DNA from: CAZAXU01 sp964489245
Lineage (GTDB): Bacteria > Bacteroidota > Bacteroidia > Flavobacteriales > Flavobacteriaceae
Reading direction: 5' to 3'
NCBI GenBank assembly: GCA_964489245.1
Contig: CAZAXU010000008.1
Coordinates: 1-52,508, forward strand
DNA length: 52,508 nt
This document shows, piece by piece, positions 17,764 through 27,048 of the stretch (positions are counted from its first letter, which is position 1; every line of letters starts with the position of its first letter). The translations under genes and the position numbers were made by a program. The notes beneath the pieces were generated by a model, which searched no databases, was not told the origin of the DNA, and saw only the letters and a list, made by a program, of their open reading frames with translations.

Positions 17764-19323
17764 TTAGTTACTAATTTCAACAGTGATAATTGATGGTTTT
17801 TTTACTTTGTATGCAGAATTACCTACAAGTGCCGTTCTGATATTATAAATCTGAATGGTTTGACCGGTTTTAACCCTGTTCAACAACTTCTGAGCCTTTG
17901 CATTTAGTTTGTTTCCATGCACAGTCACCGTTGGTTGTCCGGGAACTTTGAAATCAAATGCTTTCACTCTCAGTTTGATATCAAAATCAAAGTCGGGTAG
18001 TGATGCGCCTACGGTAGAAATTTTTAAATTTCTTTTAGGCATTTTTACCATACCACTTTCTCCACGTATTGTTCCTGTCGGTGCAGGGATATTTTTTACT
18101 CTGAACACCTTACTGTCGGAAACAGGTTTTCCGTTCACTGAGCCGCTTACATTAATTTTTACGGACTTGCCTTTAAAGGTTGTTACATCCATAACATATT
18201 TTCCTGTGCCTACTTTACTTAGCCCCGGTGCGTTCACTCTCACTTTGTTATCGGATACGCCCGGGATGGAAATTGCCAACGGATTTTTCACACCTCTATA
18301 AACCACATTCATCTTTTCTGCTGAAATCACAGCACTGTTGGGAATAGGAATTACAGCATATTTAATCGAAAAATCAAGTGGAATAGGCTTATTGTTTTCC
18401 TCGAATACAATTCTACCCGGAATTTCTTTTTCCCCAACATTTCCCGCAGGAATATCAATTCTTAATTGTCCTCCTTTCAAAAGTTCTTCTGCAACTTTAG
18501 TCTTGTTGATGGTAACTTCTTTAAAGGTCATCGTGCTATCCACGCGACCTAAAGCTACTTTTCCGGTTACTCTTTCACCGGGAAAATAAGCTGATTTGTC
18601 TAAAATCACAACCGGAGCATAATTGGTCACAGAAACATCTTTACTCATTTGTCCTCTAAGCATTTGAGACATAATCTCATTTTCTGTTTCTCTGGCTTTC
18701 GCTTGATAGTTATCAAACTTAAAAGTAGAAGCAATTGTAGGAAAACCTTCAAAATTGTGTTCCAACCATCCTTCTCTTTTGAGTTTTGTCTTATAGTCTG
18801 CCGTATTAAATCTGGATTTAATATTTTCCTTAGTGGCTTCGCTTAAATCATCTAGAGAAAGTAAATATTTTTTATAAGCTTCAATTTTAGATTTGAATTC
18901 TTTTGCTTTAGCGGTTGGCTTTCCACTTTTAAAAAACATATTGTCTAAAGCGGCACTTTTAGATAATTTTTCATAATCCATTTTCCCCGTCTTGGGATCA
19001 ATCTTGGCTTTATCTTCTTTTAAGACTTCCTCTTTTAGTGCTTTCATATAATCGGCAAATTCTTGTGATCTTTTATCTAAAATTAATGCCACTTTATGTT
19101 TAGCCCCATACTTTTGAGGTTGGTCTTTTGCACTTTGTTCCAAAGTTTTTATCAAATAATTATTTGATTGGGTTTTCATTTCTGATGATTTAACCACTTC
19201 TTCTGCAGATTCTCCAAAAGCCGATAAGACTTTTTTAGACATCTGAAGCGCCATCATTGCAATGAAAACCAGATACATCAAGTTAATCATCTTCTGCCTT
19301 GCTGATAATTTTCCTCCTGCCAT
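17764..19323 (-). CDS. gldM: Gliding motility / type IX secretion motor protein GldM
   Basis: 519 residues. It has one N-terminal transmembrane helix (MINLMYLVFIAMMALQM, about 13-32) preceded by the conserved GGKLSARQKMINLMYLVF. A long helical-plus-beta periplasmic region spans the envelope, consisting of four domains: D1 helical to about residue 225, then three Ig-like domains (VVILDKSAYFPGERV begins D2). GldM with GldL forms the proton-driven inner-membrane motor of the T9SS and contacts the GldKN ring. Length and order are canonical. 41 bases separate it from gldL. Confidence 0.97.
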   Translation of the reverse strand: MAGGKLSARQKMINLMYLVFIAMMALQMSKKVLSAFGESAEEVVKSSEMKTQSNNYLIKTLEQSAKDQPQKYGAKHKVALILDKRSQEFADYMKALKEEVLKEDKAKIDPKTGKMDYEKLSKSAALDNMFFKSGKPTAKAKEFKSKIEAYKKYLLSLDDLSEATKENIKSRFNTADYKTKLKREGWLEHNFEGFPTIASTFKFDNYQAKARETENEIMSQMLRGQMSKDVSVTNYAPVVILDKSAYFPGERVTGKVALGRVDSTMTFKEVTINKTKVAEELLKGGQLRIDIPAGNVGEKEIPGRIVFEENNKPIPLDFSIKYAVIPIPNSAVISAEKMNVVYRGVKNPLAISIPGVSDNKVRVNAPGLSKVGTGKYVMDVTTFKGKSVKINVSGSVNGKPVSDSKVFRVKNIPAPTGTIRGESGMVKMPKRNLKISTVGASLPDFDFDIKLRVKAFDFKVPGQPTVTVHGNKLNAKAQKLLNRVKTGQTIQIYNIRTALVGNSAYKVKKPSIITVEISN

Positions 19324-19365
19324 TTAAATAAATTTTTAGGTTAGTAGTAAATTTTGATTATAATC

Positions 19366-20016
19366 TTATTTTCCTACTTTCATGGCTGAAAGCATTCCTC
19401 CGTAAATATCATTCAGGCTAGACATGTTTTGCTTCAACACTGTCATCCGTTCTTTGAGTTCTTCTACTTGTGCTGCAGCGGTTTCATTTGCTACTGCATG
19501 TTTGTTTGTGCTTTCCATCTGAACTTTATATAGTGAATTCAGACTCTCTAGTTGAGTAGATGCTATAGATAATTCTTCGGCATATCTTTTGGTTGAGTCT
19601 GCTGCATCAACGGCAACATCCATGCTTTTTGCCGCTTTATGCAACTTTGTAATGCTTTCTCCCAAACTTTTCATCAATTCCGAATCAAGGTTGGCTTCTT
19701 TCAACATCTTATCCAGTTTCTCAGATAGTTTTGTCTCAATGTCCTGATCTGTTTTGTCTTTTCTTTTTCTTGCACTTCCTCCAGCTAATTCAGGATATAC
19801 TTTTGACCAATCCAAATCTTCTTCGACCGGTTCAAAAGCCGAAAGAAAAAACACTAGTGCTTCCGTAATCAATCCTGCCATCAAAAGGCTGTCTCCAGTG
19901 AAAATCCAAAAACCAATATGAAGAATCTTGAACATTGCTCCTAAAATTACAATAGAAGCTCCAATACTGTAGACCATATGAAAAAACTTCTTACTTTTCT
20001 TTGATTGTTGTGCCAT
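19366..20016 (-). CDS. gldL: Gliding motility / type IX secretion motor protein GldL
   Basis: 216 residues. Two transmembrane helices lie near the N-terminus (about 12-30 and 41-61), then a cytoplasmic coiled-coil tail (KLSEKLDKMLKEANLDSELMKSLGESITKLHKAA...). TM2 carries a buried glutamate, Glu52 in GLITEALVFFLSAFEP, which corresponds to the proton-pathway Glu described for Flavobacterium GldL. It forms a pentamer around the GldM dimer in the inner membrane. 56 bases downstream of gldK. Confidence 0.97.
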   Translation of the reverse strand: MAQQSKKSKKFFHMVYSIGASIVILGAMFKILHIGFWIFTGDSLLMAGLITEALVFFLSAFEPVEEDLDWSKVYPELAGGSARKRKDKTDQDIETKLSEKLDKMLKEANLDSELMKSLGESITKLHKAAKSMDVAVDAADSTKRYAEELSIASTQLESLNSLYKVQMESTNKHAVANETAAAQVEELKERMTVLKQNMSSLNDIYGGMLSAMKVGK

Positions 20017-20072
20017 TTTACTAAATTTTAATTTTTTTGTTAATTGTTATAATAATGTAAATATTGTATTTC

Positions 20073-21434
20073 TTATTTGCCTTGAGCGCTTACTCCCATA
20101 TAATCTTGCACGCATCTAAAACCTATATAGCTTCTAGCTGTATCTGCATATTCATATGCTCTTGAATGTACTTGGATATAGAACTTAACATCTTTCCAAG
20201 ACCCTCCTCTGATAATTTTTCTTTTATTTTTATAATCGTGTGTTGTTGGGTTGAATGTTGCGCCATACTGATATGAATCCGGAAAATAGGACGATATTGT
20301 CCATTCTGATACATTACCTGCCATATTATAAAGATTGTATGGATTGGGATTGAATGATTTTGCTTTTGCAGTAAAAACGGCCTGGTCTGCTCCATAGTCT
20401 CCTCTTAGAGGTTTAAAATTTGCCAAGAAACATCCTTTTTCGTTCATTGTATAAGGACCACCCCAAGGATAATCTCCACCTTCCATGCCTCCTCTGGCTG
20501 CATATTCCCACTCTGCTTCTGTTGGCAGTCTGAACCTATGCATGGGTTGTCTTTTTTTACTTCTTAAGAACCATGTCATCTTTTTGGATCTATAGTCTGC
20601 AAAGGCATTTGCTTGATACCAATTCACTCCAACCACAGGATAGTCACTATATGCTTCATGCCAAAAATAATCATCGTGCATAGGCTCATTATAAGCATAA
20701 ACAAAATCTTTTACCCATACTGTAGTATCAGGATATACTCTTATAACGGTATCTTTAACGTTTTCTGATCGCTTTTGACCTTTTCTTGCCGCTTCACCCG
20801 TGTCTATCCAGCGTAGCTTATAAATAAATTTGTTCACATCATACATTCTGATTCCATCAGGTGTTTCATTCGGAGGCAGATAAATTGAATCCATTACCTC
20901 TGCATAATATTCATCCGGAAATTTATTCACATCTGTGACTAAATCCGGTTTCCAGTTTAGCAATTTTCCTGCATTATCATCATCAGAATTGGTCAAATTA
21001 TCATAGGTGTTAATCATGTATTTGTAATATGCATTTTTTACCGTATCAACGGTTTTGAACATATATTTTCCAATTCCCTTTTTAGGAGATATGCTTTCTG
21101 ACATTTCCTCTGCTAAAGATGCCAATTTGTATCTGATAATGGAATCTCTTACATAGGAAACAAACTCTCTGTATTCTGCATTGGTGATTTCTGTCTCATC
21201 CATATAGAAAGCTCTGACTGTCACTGTTTTTGTGGAAGCATTCATTGCATAAGTCTTGTCTTCATTTTGTTTCCCCATTACAAAAGCTCCACCGGGAATT
21301 AGACTCATGCCAAAAGGTTGATAAGGATGCCATTGGTGTCCTCTAACACCAACTACTTCTCCTCTTTTATAGTTGTTACCACAACTTGTCAACAGAATGG
21401 TAAAAATAGCTGAAATTGCTAAAATCCTTTTCAT
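20073..21434 (-). CDS. gldK: Gliding motility / type IX secretion lipoprotein GldK
   Basis: 453 residues. Lipoprotein signal MKRILAISAIFTILLTSCG with anchored Cys18. The body is a formylglycine-generating-enzyme (FGE-sulfatase) fold: MSLIPGGAFVMGKQNEDKTY, VTVRAFYMDETEITNAEYREFV, PVVGVNWYQANAFADYRS, RLPTEAEWEYAARGG, NVSEWTISS, KIIRGGSWKD, and the closing YIGFRCVQD. GldK lacks the copper-binding Cys pair of real FGEs and acts structurally in the outer-membrane ring with GldN. First gene of gldKLMN, with a good promoter 44 bases upstream. Confidence 0.97.
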   Translation of the reverse strand: MKRILAISAIFTILLTSCGNNYKRGEVVGVRGHQWHPYQPFGMSLIPGGAFVMGKQNEDKTYAMNASTKTVTVRAFYMDETEITNAEYREFVSYVRDSIIRYKLASLAEEMSESISPKKGIGKYMFKTVDTVKNAYYKYMINTYDNLTNSDDDNAGKLLNWKPDLVTDVNKFPDEYYAEVMDSIYLPPNETPDGIRMYDVNKFIYKLRWIDTGEAARKGQKRSENVKDTVIRVYPDTTVWVKDFVYAYNEPMHDDYFWHEAYSDYPVVGVNWYQANAFADYRSKKMTWFLRSKKRQPMHRFRLPTEAEWEYAARGGMEGGDYPWGGPYTMNEKGCFLANFKPLRGDYGADQAVFTAKAKSFNPNPYNLYNMAGNVSEWTISSYFPDSYQYGATFNPTTHDYKNKRKIIRGGSWKDVKFYIQVHSRAYEYADTARSYIGFRCVQDYMGVSAQGK

Positions 21435-21478
21435 AAAAAAATAATTTTTTTGTCTTAATAATTCTGATTACTATTTTG

Positions 21479-21510
21479 CAAATATAAAGATAAAATATTT
21501 ACACATGCAA
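21479..21510 (-). promoter_or_regulatory. Bacteroidota-type promoter of the gldKLMN operon
   Basis: On the minus strand TTG (21508-21510) and TATATTTG (21479-21486) are separated by 21 bases, matching the -33 / -7 consensus TTG-N17-23-TAnnTTTG. The gldK ATG lies 44 bases downstream. This argues that gldKLMN has its own promoter rather than relying on topA read-through. Confidence 0.7.
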
Positions 21511-21619
21511 ATTTCGTAATTTTTTGTCTCTTTTACAATGTTTTACAGTTGATATTCACCACACAGTTTGCTCCACTATACTGCTTATAAAGCAATGAAC
21601 ACCGACAAGTATTTATTAT

Positions 21620-22756
21620 CTATATCGTATTTTTATTAAAAATATTGTAAATTCTATTTGATATTTTTTTATTCACTGCGTCCAAATAATCTTGTTCTGC
21701 ACATGAAATCAACTTTTTTTCGGTCTCTATTTGTGGAACTTCTACCCACCAACGTCCTGTTTTATCGTTTTTATAAAAAATTAATTTCAATAAATCATTC
21801 TCAACATTGAACTTGATTAATTCATTTATTTCTATTTCCGGATAATCATCCGTTTTTAAATTTTTCCCTTCGATAAAGTACCACATAGCTTGTGCTATCG
21901 TGTTGGCGCCCAACGAGTTTTTATCAAAATAAGGGTTAAACTCAAAAATACCTAGAATTCTGTTGTATACTGATAACCCTGAATATCTGGTCAAAATACA
22001 TATTTCTTGTCCGTCCAAACCATTGGGTCTGCTTTTCTTTTGTGCAGGAAGGTAGGCATCTTTTGTGCTTGAAACATCCAAACTGAGTATATGTGCATCT
22101 CTCAAACATGGTTCTATATTCAATATGTTCTTTTGAACATCCGATAATTTTATATAATCCACATAAAGTCTCTTGAATATTTCATATTTGGCAGGATGAT
22201 TGTAATAAGTCTGAATTCCTATAACATTCAAATTATTTAAGAGTGTATCCTCGGATGTCAAAATATTCGTCAAATAGTTTTGATTGTCCACTTGACTATC
22301 AGTCAAAACACCGTCTATCTCTGCATCAATTATACTCAAATTGAATGGTTTCTTATTGTTATTGTATGCTTTTGACAAAGCATAGGTCAAATCTTGACTG
22401 CCTCCTAAAACAATGATATGTTTATCTTGATCTAACAGCTTCGAAACCAAATTGGCAACTACAAAATAGGTGTCATCAATAGTACTTCCTTGCTTGATAT
22501 TTCCTAAATCCGCTATCTTGAGATGCCAATCACCCGGAAATAGTTGATAAAATGATTTTCTAATTACATCAGGGGCAAATTTTGTGCCATCGTTGTCAAT
22601 GGCATTTCTTTCCTCTTCCACTCCGAAGATAATCAAATCTGCAGATTCCGATTCAGGAAAGCTACCTGTTTGATACAAGTCAACATAAGCGCCCAGAGTG
22701 CCTAGAGACTTATCAACATTTAGCTCAACTTGTATGGGAGAAAAGAAATCAAACAT
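21620..22756 (-). CDS. Arginase/formimidoylglutamase-fold protein with altered metal-binding motifs
   Basis: 378 residues with the ureohydrolase alpha/beta fold. Core motifs are recognisable but altered. GGSQD at 118-122 sits where active members have GG(D/N)HS. DAEID at 144-148 replaces DAHxD. SLDVSSTKDAY at 225-235 replaces SxDxDxxDP. Thus both metal-binding His and one of the Asp ligands are missing, and arginase or formimidoylglutamase activity is doubtful. A C-terminal extension of about 70 residues (from ENDLLKLIFYKNDKTGRWWVEVPQ) is extra to the fold. I recall the same substitutions in homologues between topA and gldK in other Flavobacteriia, where the gene is often annotated formimidoylglutamase. 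It is 9 bases after topA. Confidence 0.85.
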   Translation of the reverse strand: MFDFFSPIQVELNVDKSLGTLGAYVDLYQTGSFPESESADLIIFGVEEERNAIDNDGTKFAPDVIRKSFYQLFPGDWHLKIADLGNIKQGSTIDDTYFVVANLVSKLLDQDKHIIVLGGSQDLTYALSKAYNNNKKPFNLSIIDAEIDGVLTDSQVDNQNYLTNILTSEDTLLNNLNVIGIQTYYNHPAKYEIFKRLYVDYIKLSDVQKNILNIEPCLRDAHILSLDVSSTKDAYLPAQKKSRPNGLDGQEICILTRYSGLSVYNRILGIFEFNPYFDKNSLGANTIAQAMWYFIEGKNLKTDDYPEIEINELIKFNVENDLLKLIFYKNDKTGRWWVEVPQIETEKKLISCAEQDYLDAVNKKISNRIYNIFNKNTI

Positions 22757-22765
22757 AAATATTTT

Positions 22766-25198
22766 CTACTTTAAATTTTTCTTTGCCATTTCAAGTGTAA
22801 TCGTTTCAGGGTCTATCCCTTTGGGAAGAATGGCTCTCTTTTTTCCCTTAACCACATATAGTCTTGCCCATCTTCCTTTTTGAATACTAATTCCTTCTTT
22901 GTTCCAAACTTTGACCATTTTATCTTTTTCCTTCTGAATTTTGTTGACAATCAGTTCAACAATATCTTCCGGACTTAAATTATCGAAGTCATACTTCTTT
23001 GGAACGTTAATAAATAGTTCTTTCCATTTTATGAAAGGTCCAAATCTTCCTTTTCCTTTGTAAACGGGGTTTCCATCATATTCAGCTATGGGCTCATCCG
23101 CCTTTTGTTTTTGTTTTATCAGTTCTGTTGCTTGTTCTAAACTAATATAAACAGGGTCTATATTTTTAGGAATTGAAATGAATTTGCTATCGTATATGAT
23201 ATATGGACCATATCTGCCTGTGGCAATCACTACTTCTTTGTTATCATATTGTCCTATGTTTTTAGGAAATTGAAACATTACCAATGCTTGCTCCAACGTG
23301 ATATCATTCAAGCTTATTCCTTTTGGGGCTCCGGCAAATCTTGGTTTTTCTTCTTCGTTTGATTCTCCAATTTGAACAACCGGTCCATACTGACCGATTT
23401 TCACATAAACATTCTTTTTTGTATCAGGGTCTACTCCCAAGAGTCTCTCTCCTCTTGCTCTCATCGCATTTTTTTCAACGCTTTCAACAATGGGATGAAA
23501 TTTTTGATAAAACTCTCTGAGCGTATCTTTCCACTGCACTTTTCCTTCTGCAATTTTATCTAACTCCAATTCTATATTGGCTGTGAAATTATAGTCCAAA
23601 ATATGATCAAAATGCTGTGTTAGAAAATCATTTACGACAATTCCAATATCTGTTGGAATAAGTTTATTTTTTTCAAAACCATATTTTTCCGTTACTTGTG
23701 ATTTTTGAATCTGACCATCTTTTAAAATCCATTTCAGCACATTTCTTTTTTTTGCATCAAGGGTTTTCTTTTCAATATATTCTCTTTTTTGAATGGTAGA
23801 AATTGTCGGTGCATAAGTCGAGGGTCTTCCAATGCCCAATTCTTCCATTTTTTTAACCAGCGCGGCTTCATTATATCTCGCTGAAGCTTTTGAAAATCTT
23901 TGAACGGCTTCAATAGATATTGCATTCAACATTTCTCCTGATTTTAATTTTGGCAATTGTCCTTTCAACTCATCCTCTGCATTGTCTTTCGATTCCTGAT
24001 AGAGTTTCAGAAAACCTTCAAAAACAATCACTTCTCCCTTTGCCGTGAAAAGATAATCACTTTTATCATTTTCAATTTTCAACACCGTTCTGTTGATTTT
24101 TGCGTCAGACATTTGAGATGCAACGGTTCTTTTCCAAATTAGATCGTATAATCTACTTGAATCATAATCAACATCAACTGTTTTTCTGGAAATCGTAGTA
24201 GGCCTGATTGCCTCGTGAGCTTCTTGTGCTCCTTTAGACTTGGTTTTGAAATTTCTTGTTTTGCTATATTCTTTTCCATAGTCTGACACAATCATTTCAA
24301 CTGCCTGCTGTTTGGCATCATTTGACAGGTTTACACTGTCTGTTCTCATATAAGTGATATATCCTGTTTCATATAATTTTTGTGCCAACATCATGGTTTT
24401 TGACACGCTGAAACCTAATTTTCTGGCAGCATCTTGCTGTAGTGTAGATGTTGTAAACGGAGGTGCCGGGGTTCTTTTTGCCGCTTTGGTACTAATATCT
24501 TTGACCCTAAACGCTGCCTCTTTTACTTGTTGCAAATAGTGTTCAACTTCGGCCTCTTCTATAAATTCCTTGTCAAGTGTTGAACCGAAGGCGACTGACT
24601 TGTCTGCAGAGAAATTGCCGATGATTCTGAATGAACTCTTAGACTCGTGATTTCTTATTTCATTTTCTCTCTCTACAATCAGCCTTACCGCTACAGATTG
24701 AACCCGCCCGGCAGAAAGACCTTTTTTAATTTTTTTCCACAAAATTGGAGAAAGCTCATAACCCACCAAACGATCTAACAATCTTCTTGCTTGTTGGGCA
24801 TCAACCAAGTCATAATTGATATCTCTTGGATTTTCGATAGCTTTTTGAATTGCTGTTTTTGTGATTTCATGAAAAACAATTCTCTTTGTTGTTTCATCTT
24901 TCAATTTCAATTGGTTTTTAAGATGCCAAGCAATGGCCTCTCCTTCTCTATCTTCATCACTTGCCAATAAAACTTCGTCGGTGCTTTTTACCAATCTTTT
25001 AAGTTTCTTAATCACTTCTTTTTTATCACCGGATGCAATATATTTTGGTGTGAAATCTTTTGTATCAATTCCCAGCTCTTTTGCAGGTAAGTCGGCTATA
25101 TGTCCATAGCTGGATTCAACTTCAAAGTCTTTTCCTAAAAATTTTTTAATTGTCTTGGCTTTCGCAGGGGACTCAACAATGACTAATTTTTTTCCCAT
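22766..25198 (-). CDS. topA: DNA topoisomerase I
   Basis: 810 residues, type IA topoisomerase that relaxes negative supercoils. Toprim domain at the N-terminus (KLVIVESPAKAKTIKKFLG; LASDEDREGEAIAWHL with the DxDxE triad at 81-85). The catalytic Tyr283 lies in LYETGYITYMRTDSVNLS. The C-terminal part lacks cysteine zinc fingers and instead carries repeated TOPRIM_C_rpt-like units (RFAGAPKGISLNDITLEQAL, RYGPYIIYDSKFISIPKN, RFGPFIKWKELFINVPKK, RWARLYVVKGKKRAILPKG), as is usual in Bacteroidota. First gene of a pair with the arginase-fold gene. Confidence 0.98.
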   Translation of the reverse strand: MGKKLVIVESPAKAKTIKKFLGKDFEVESSYGHIADLPAKELGIDTKDFTPKYIASGDKKEVIKKLKRLVKSTDEVLLASDEDREGEAIAWHLKNQLKLKDETTKRIVFHEITKTAIQKAIENPRDINYDLVDAQQARRLLDRLVGYELSPILWKKIKKGLSAGRVQSVAVRLIVERENEIRNHESKSSFRIIGNFSADKSVAFGSTLDKEFIEEAEVEHYLQQVKEAAFRVKDISTKAAKRTPAPPFTTSTLQQDAARKLGFSVSKTMMLAQKLYETGYITYMRTDSVNLSNDAKQQAVEMIVSDYGKEYSKTRNFKTKSKGAQEAHEAIRPTTISRKTVDVDYDSSRLYDLIWKRTVASQMSDAKINRTVLKIENDKSDYLFTAKGEVIVFEGFLKLYQESKDNAEDELKGQLPKLKSGEMLNAISIEAVQRFSKASARYNEAALVKKMEELGIGRPSTYAPTISTIQKREYIEKKTLDAKKRNVLKWILKDGQIQKSQVTEKYGFEKNKLIPTDIGIVVNDFLTQHFDHILDYNFTANIELELDKIAEGKVQWKDTLREFYQKFHPIVESVEKNAMRARGERLLGVDPDTKKNVYVKIGQYGPVVQIGESNEEEKPRFAGAPKGISLNDITLEQALVMFQFPKNIGQYDNKEVVIATGRYGPYIIYDSKFISIPKNIDPVYISLEQATELIKQKQKADEPIAEYDGNPVYKGKGRFGPFIKWKELFINVPKKYDFDNLSPEDIVELIVNKIQKEKDKMVKVWNKEGISIQKGRWARLYVVKGKKRAILPKGIDPETITLEMAKKNLK

Positions 25199-25206
25199 AT
25201 TGTTTT

Positions 25207-25214
25207 CAAAAATA
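25207..25214 (-). promoter_or_regulatory. -7 promoter element directly before topA
   Basis: TATTTTTG on the minus strand matches TAnnTTTG and ends only 8 bases before the topA ATG, so a transcript from it would have almost no 5' leader. No TTG at a proper -33 distance was seen. Confidence 0.35.
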
Positions 25215-25240
25215 ATTTTAAAAATTGTTTAAACGTAAAA

Positions 25241-25268
25241 ACAAAGTCGAGGAATTCCTCGACTTTGT
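25241..25268 (-). terminator. Intrinsic terminator after gldJ
   Basis: A perfect 28-base palindrome (12-bp arms around central AATT) lies 22 bases after the gldJ stop, flanked by A and T runs on both sides. On the minus strand it ends gldJ transcription before topA; the symmetric tails could act both ways. Confidence 0.9.
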
Positions 25269-25290
25269 TTTTTTATAATACTTAACTTTA

Positions 25291-26913
25291 TTAATTATAA
25301 GGTCTTCTATATTTCTTTTTTATTGATTTGGTTCCCACTCTGGTCATCGCACATCTAAAACCAATATCATTTCTTGAAAGGTACTGTGGGTAAAATCTTC
25401 TTTGAGAAGGATCCATCCAATAAACTCTGTCTCTCCAAGAACCTCCTTTAATCACTCTAACTTCATCGTCTACAAGTGTTGTTCTTTTGTCTGACTTATC
25501 TTTGCCATCGGCGTGAACGGGAGCATTATACATTCTCAACGAAGGATCTGCATTAACATCTTCTTTGTTTTTGATATAATTTCTAGATGATGCAATATCT
25601 CCGTCATTGTAGCTTCTGTTATCAGATCTGTCAAAATTCTGTCTGAGATAAAGCTCGTCATCTTTTATCGGCACTTTCGCAATAGAACCCGGGAATTGTT
25701 TGACAAAAATCCTACCGTTAGGCAAGGTATCCATCGGAATGGAATCTGCTGTGATTACAATCAATTTTCCATTTTTATCAAAGGCTTGTTCAGTGTAAAC
25801 ATTTCCTCTGTAATAGTTAAAGTCACTGGCTTCATCATCGATGATTTGACGATATACATCTGCCACCCACTCGTTGACATTTCCTGCCATATCATAAAGT
25901 CCGAAATCATTCGGAGGATAAGTTTTTACGGGGGCAGTTATTACGGCAGCATCATCTGTCCAGCCGGCAAGACCATCATAATTTCCATCATCAATTTTGA
26001 AATTTGCTAATTCTTTTCCTCTGTCTCTTCCTTTTTTTGTTGTTCTGGTTGCCACTCCGCTCCAAGGAAATATTTTTCTTCCCAATACCGTATTGAATTC
26101 TCTCAATCCAACGTCTGCTTTGGCGGCATATTCCCACTCAACTTCAGTTGGAAGTCTGTAAGACGGCATGATAATCCCTGATGATCTATTGACAACGTTC
26201 AAAGTAGAATCGCTTGATTTCTTTTTTGCTCTATACATTTCCGTATCACCTCCATAGGCTAATTGAGGAGCGTTTAAATAGGTCTCTGTATTAAACAATT
26301 TTGTAGGGTCTGCATTTTTTAAGGCTTCTGCACTAAGTTTGCCGTTTTTATACAACAACAATTCATTCACTCTGTCTGTTCTCCAGTTGCAGTATTGCAC
26401 GGCTTGAATCCAATTCACTCCCACTACGGGATATAAAGCATAGGCAGGATGTCTAAGATAATTATTCACTAAATCTTCACTATGACTCAAAGGGCTTCTC
26501 CATACAAGCGTATCAGGTAATGCGCTGTTATAAATATTTTTATATTTTTGATTATCTATGGGAAAAACTCTTTTCAACCAATCTAAGTATTCCAGATACA
26601 TCAAGTTGGTTACTTCTGTTTCGTCCATATAAAAAGATCGGACATTTTGTTGATTGGGCGTATTTTCCCAATCATTCATCACATCATCTTCCACTTTTCC
26701 AAAAGTGAATGTTCCTCCCTCGATAAAAACCAATCCGGGAGCTGTGACTTGATTTCTGTATTTTGGATTAAACTTGAATCCTCCTTCCTTAGAATTTAGC
26801 TTCCAACCTGTTCCCCTAGAAACTTCAAAGTCTTTGCTCTTACTGGAACATCCGGTCATAAATAAACCTAGGATTGAAAATGAAAGAATACCAATTAAAA
26901 ATCTTTGTTTCAT
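25291..26913 (-). CDS. gldJ: Gliding motility lipoprotein GldJ
   Basis: 540 residues. Lipoprotein signal MKQRFLIGILSFSILGLFMTGCS (Cys22). Like GldK it has an FGE-sulfatase fold: APGLVFIEGGTFTFGKVEDD, VRSFYMDETEVTNLMYLEYLDWL, YPVVGVNWIQAVQYCNWRTDRVNE, YRLPTEVEWEYAA, FGLYDMAGNVNEWVADVYR, VIKGGSWRDRVYWMDPSQRR, DIGFRCAMTRVG. It is longer than GldK because of an insertion between the NEWV and GGSW motifs (about 400-485). In Flavobacterium johnsoniae GldJ is an outer-membrane-associated lipoprotein required for gliding and for stability of GldK. Monocistronic, with its own promoter and terminator. Confidence 0.97.
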   Translation of the reverse strand: MKQRFLIGILSFSILGLFMTGCSSKSKDFEVSRGTGWKLNSKEGGFKFNPKYRNQVTAPGLVFIEGGTFTFGKVEDDVMNDWENTPNQQNVRSFYMDETEVTNLMYLEYLDWLKRVFPIDNQKYKNIYNSALPDTLVWRSPLSHSEDLVNNYLRHPAYALYPVVGVNWIQAVQYCNWRTDRVNELLLYKNGKLSAEALKNADPTKLFNTETYLNAPQLAYGGDTEMYRAKKKSSDSTLNVVNRSSGIIMPSYRLPTEVEWEYAAKADVGLREFNTVLGRKIFPWSGVATRTTKKGRDRGKELANFKIDDGNYDGLAGWTDDAAVITAPVKTYPPNDFGLYDMAGNVNEWVADVYRQIIDDEASDFNYYRGNVYTEQAFDKNGKLIVITADSIPMDTLPNGRIFVKQFPGSIAKVPIKDDELYLRQNFDRSDNRSYNDGDIASSRNYIKNKEDVNADPSLRMYNAPVHADGKDKSDKRTTLVDDEVRVIKGGSWRDRVYWMDPSQRRFYPQYLSRNDIGFRCAMTRVGTKSIKKKYRRPYN

Positions 26914-26959
26914 AATTTATATAATTATTATTTTAATTTCACGTCAATATTTCGCGCCA

Positions 26960-26989
26960 CAAAGGTAATATTAATTTTTATTGTTACAA
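26960..26989 (-). promoter_or_regulatory. Bacteroidota-type promoter of gldJ
   Basis: On the minus strand TTG (26987-26989) and TACCTTTG (26960-26967) are 19 bases apart, the ideal spacing for the -33 / -7 consensus. The start codon is 46 bases downstream. Confidence 0.75.
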
Positions 26990-27048
26990 TATTATGAACT
27001 TATTTTTTTCTATAATATTGTTTTTAGTAGTCTTTTAGGCTAAAAAAA

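Noticed and set aside
25241..25268. 28-base palindrome as a regulator binding site
   Set aside because: Its position directly after gldJ with A and T runs on either side is explained better by an intrinsic terminator.
20073..26913. GldK and GldJ as active formylglycine-generating enzymes
   Set aside because: They have the FGE-sulfatase fold but not the conserved cysteine pair, and occur in the known gld context, so they are structural T9SS/gliding lipoproteins.
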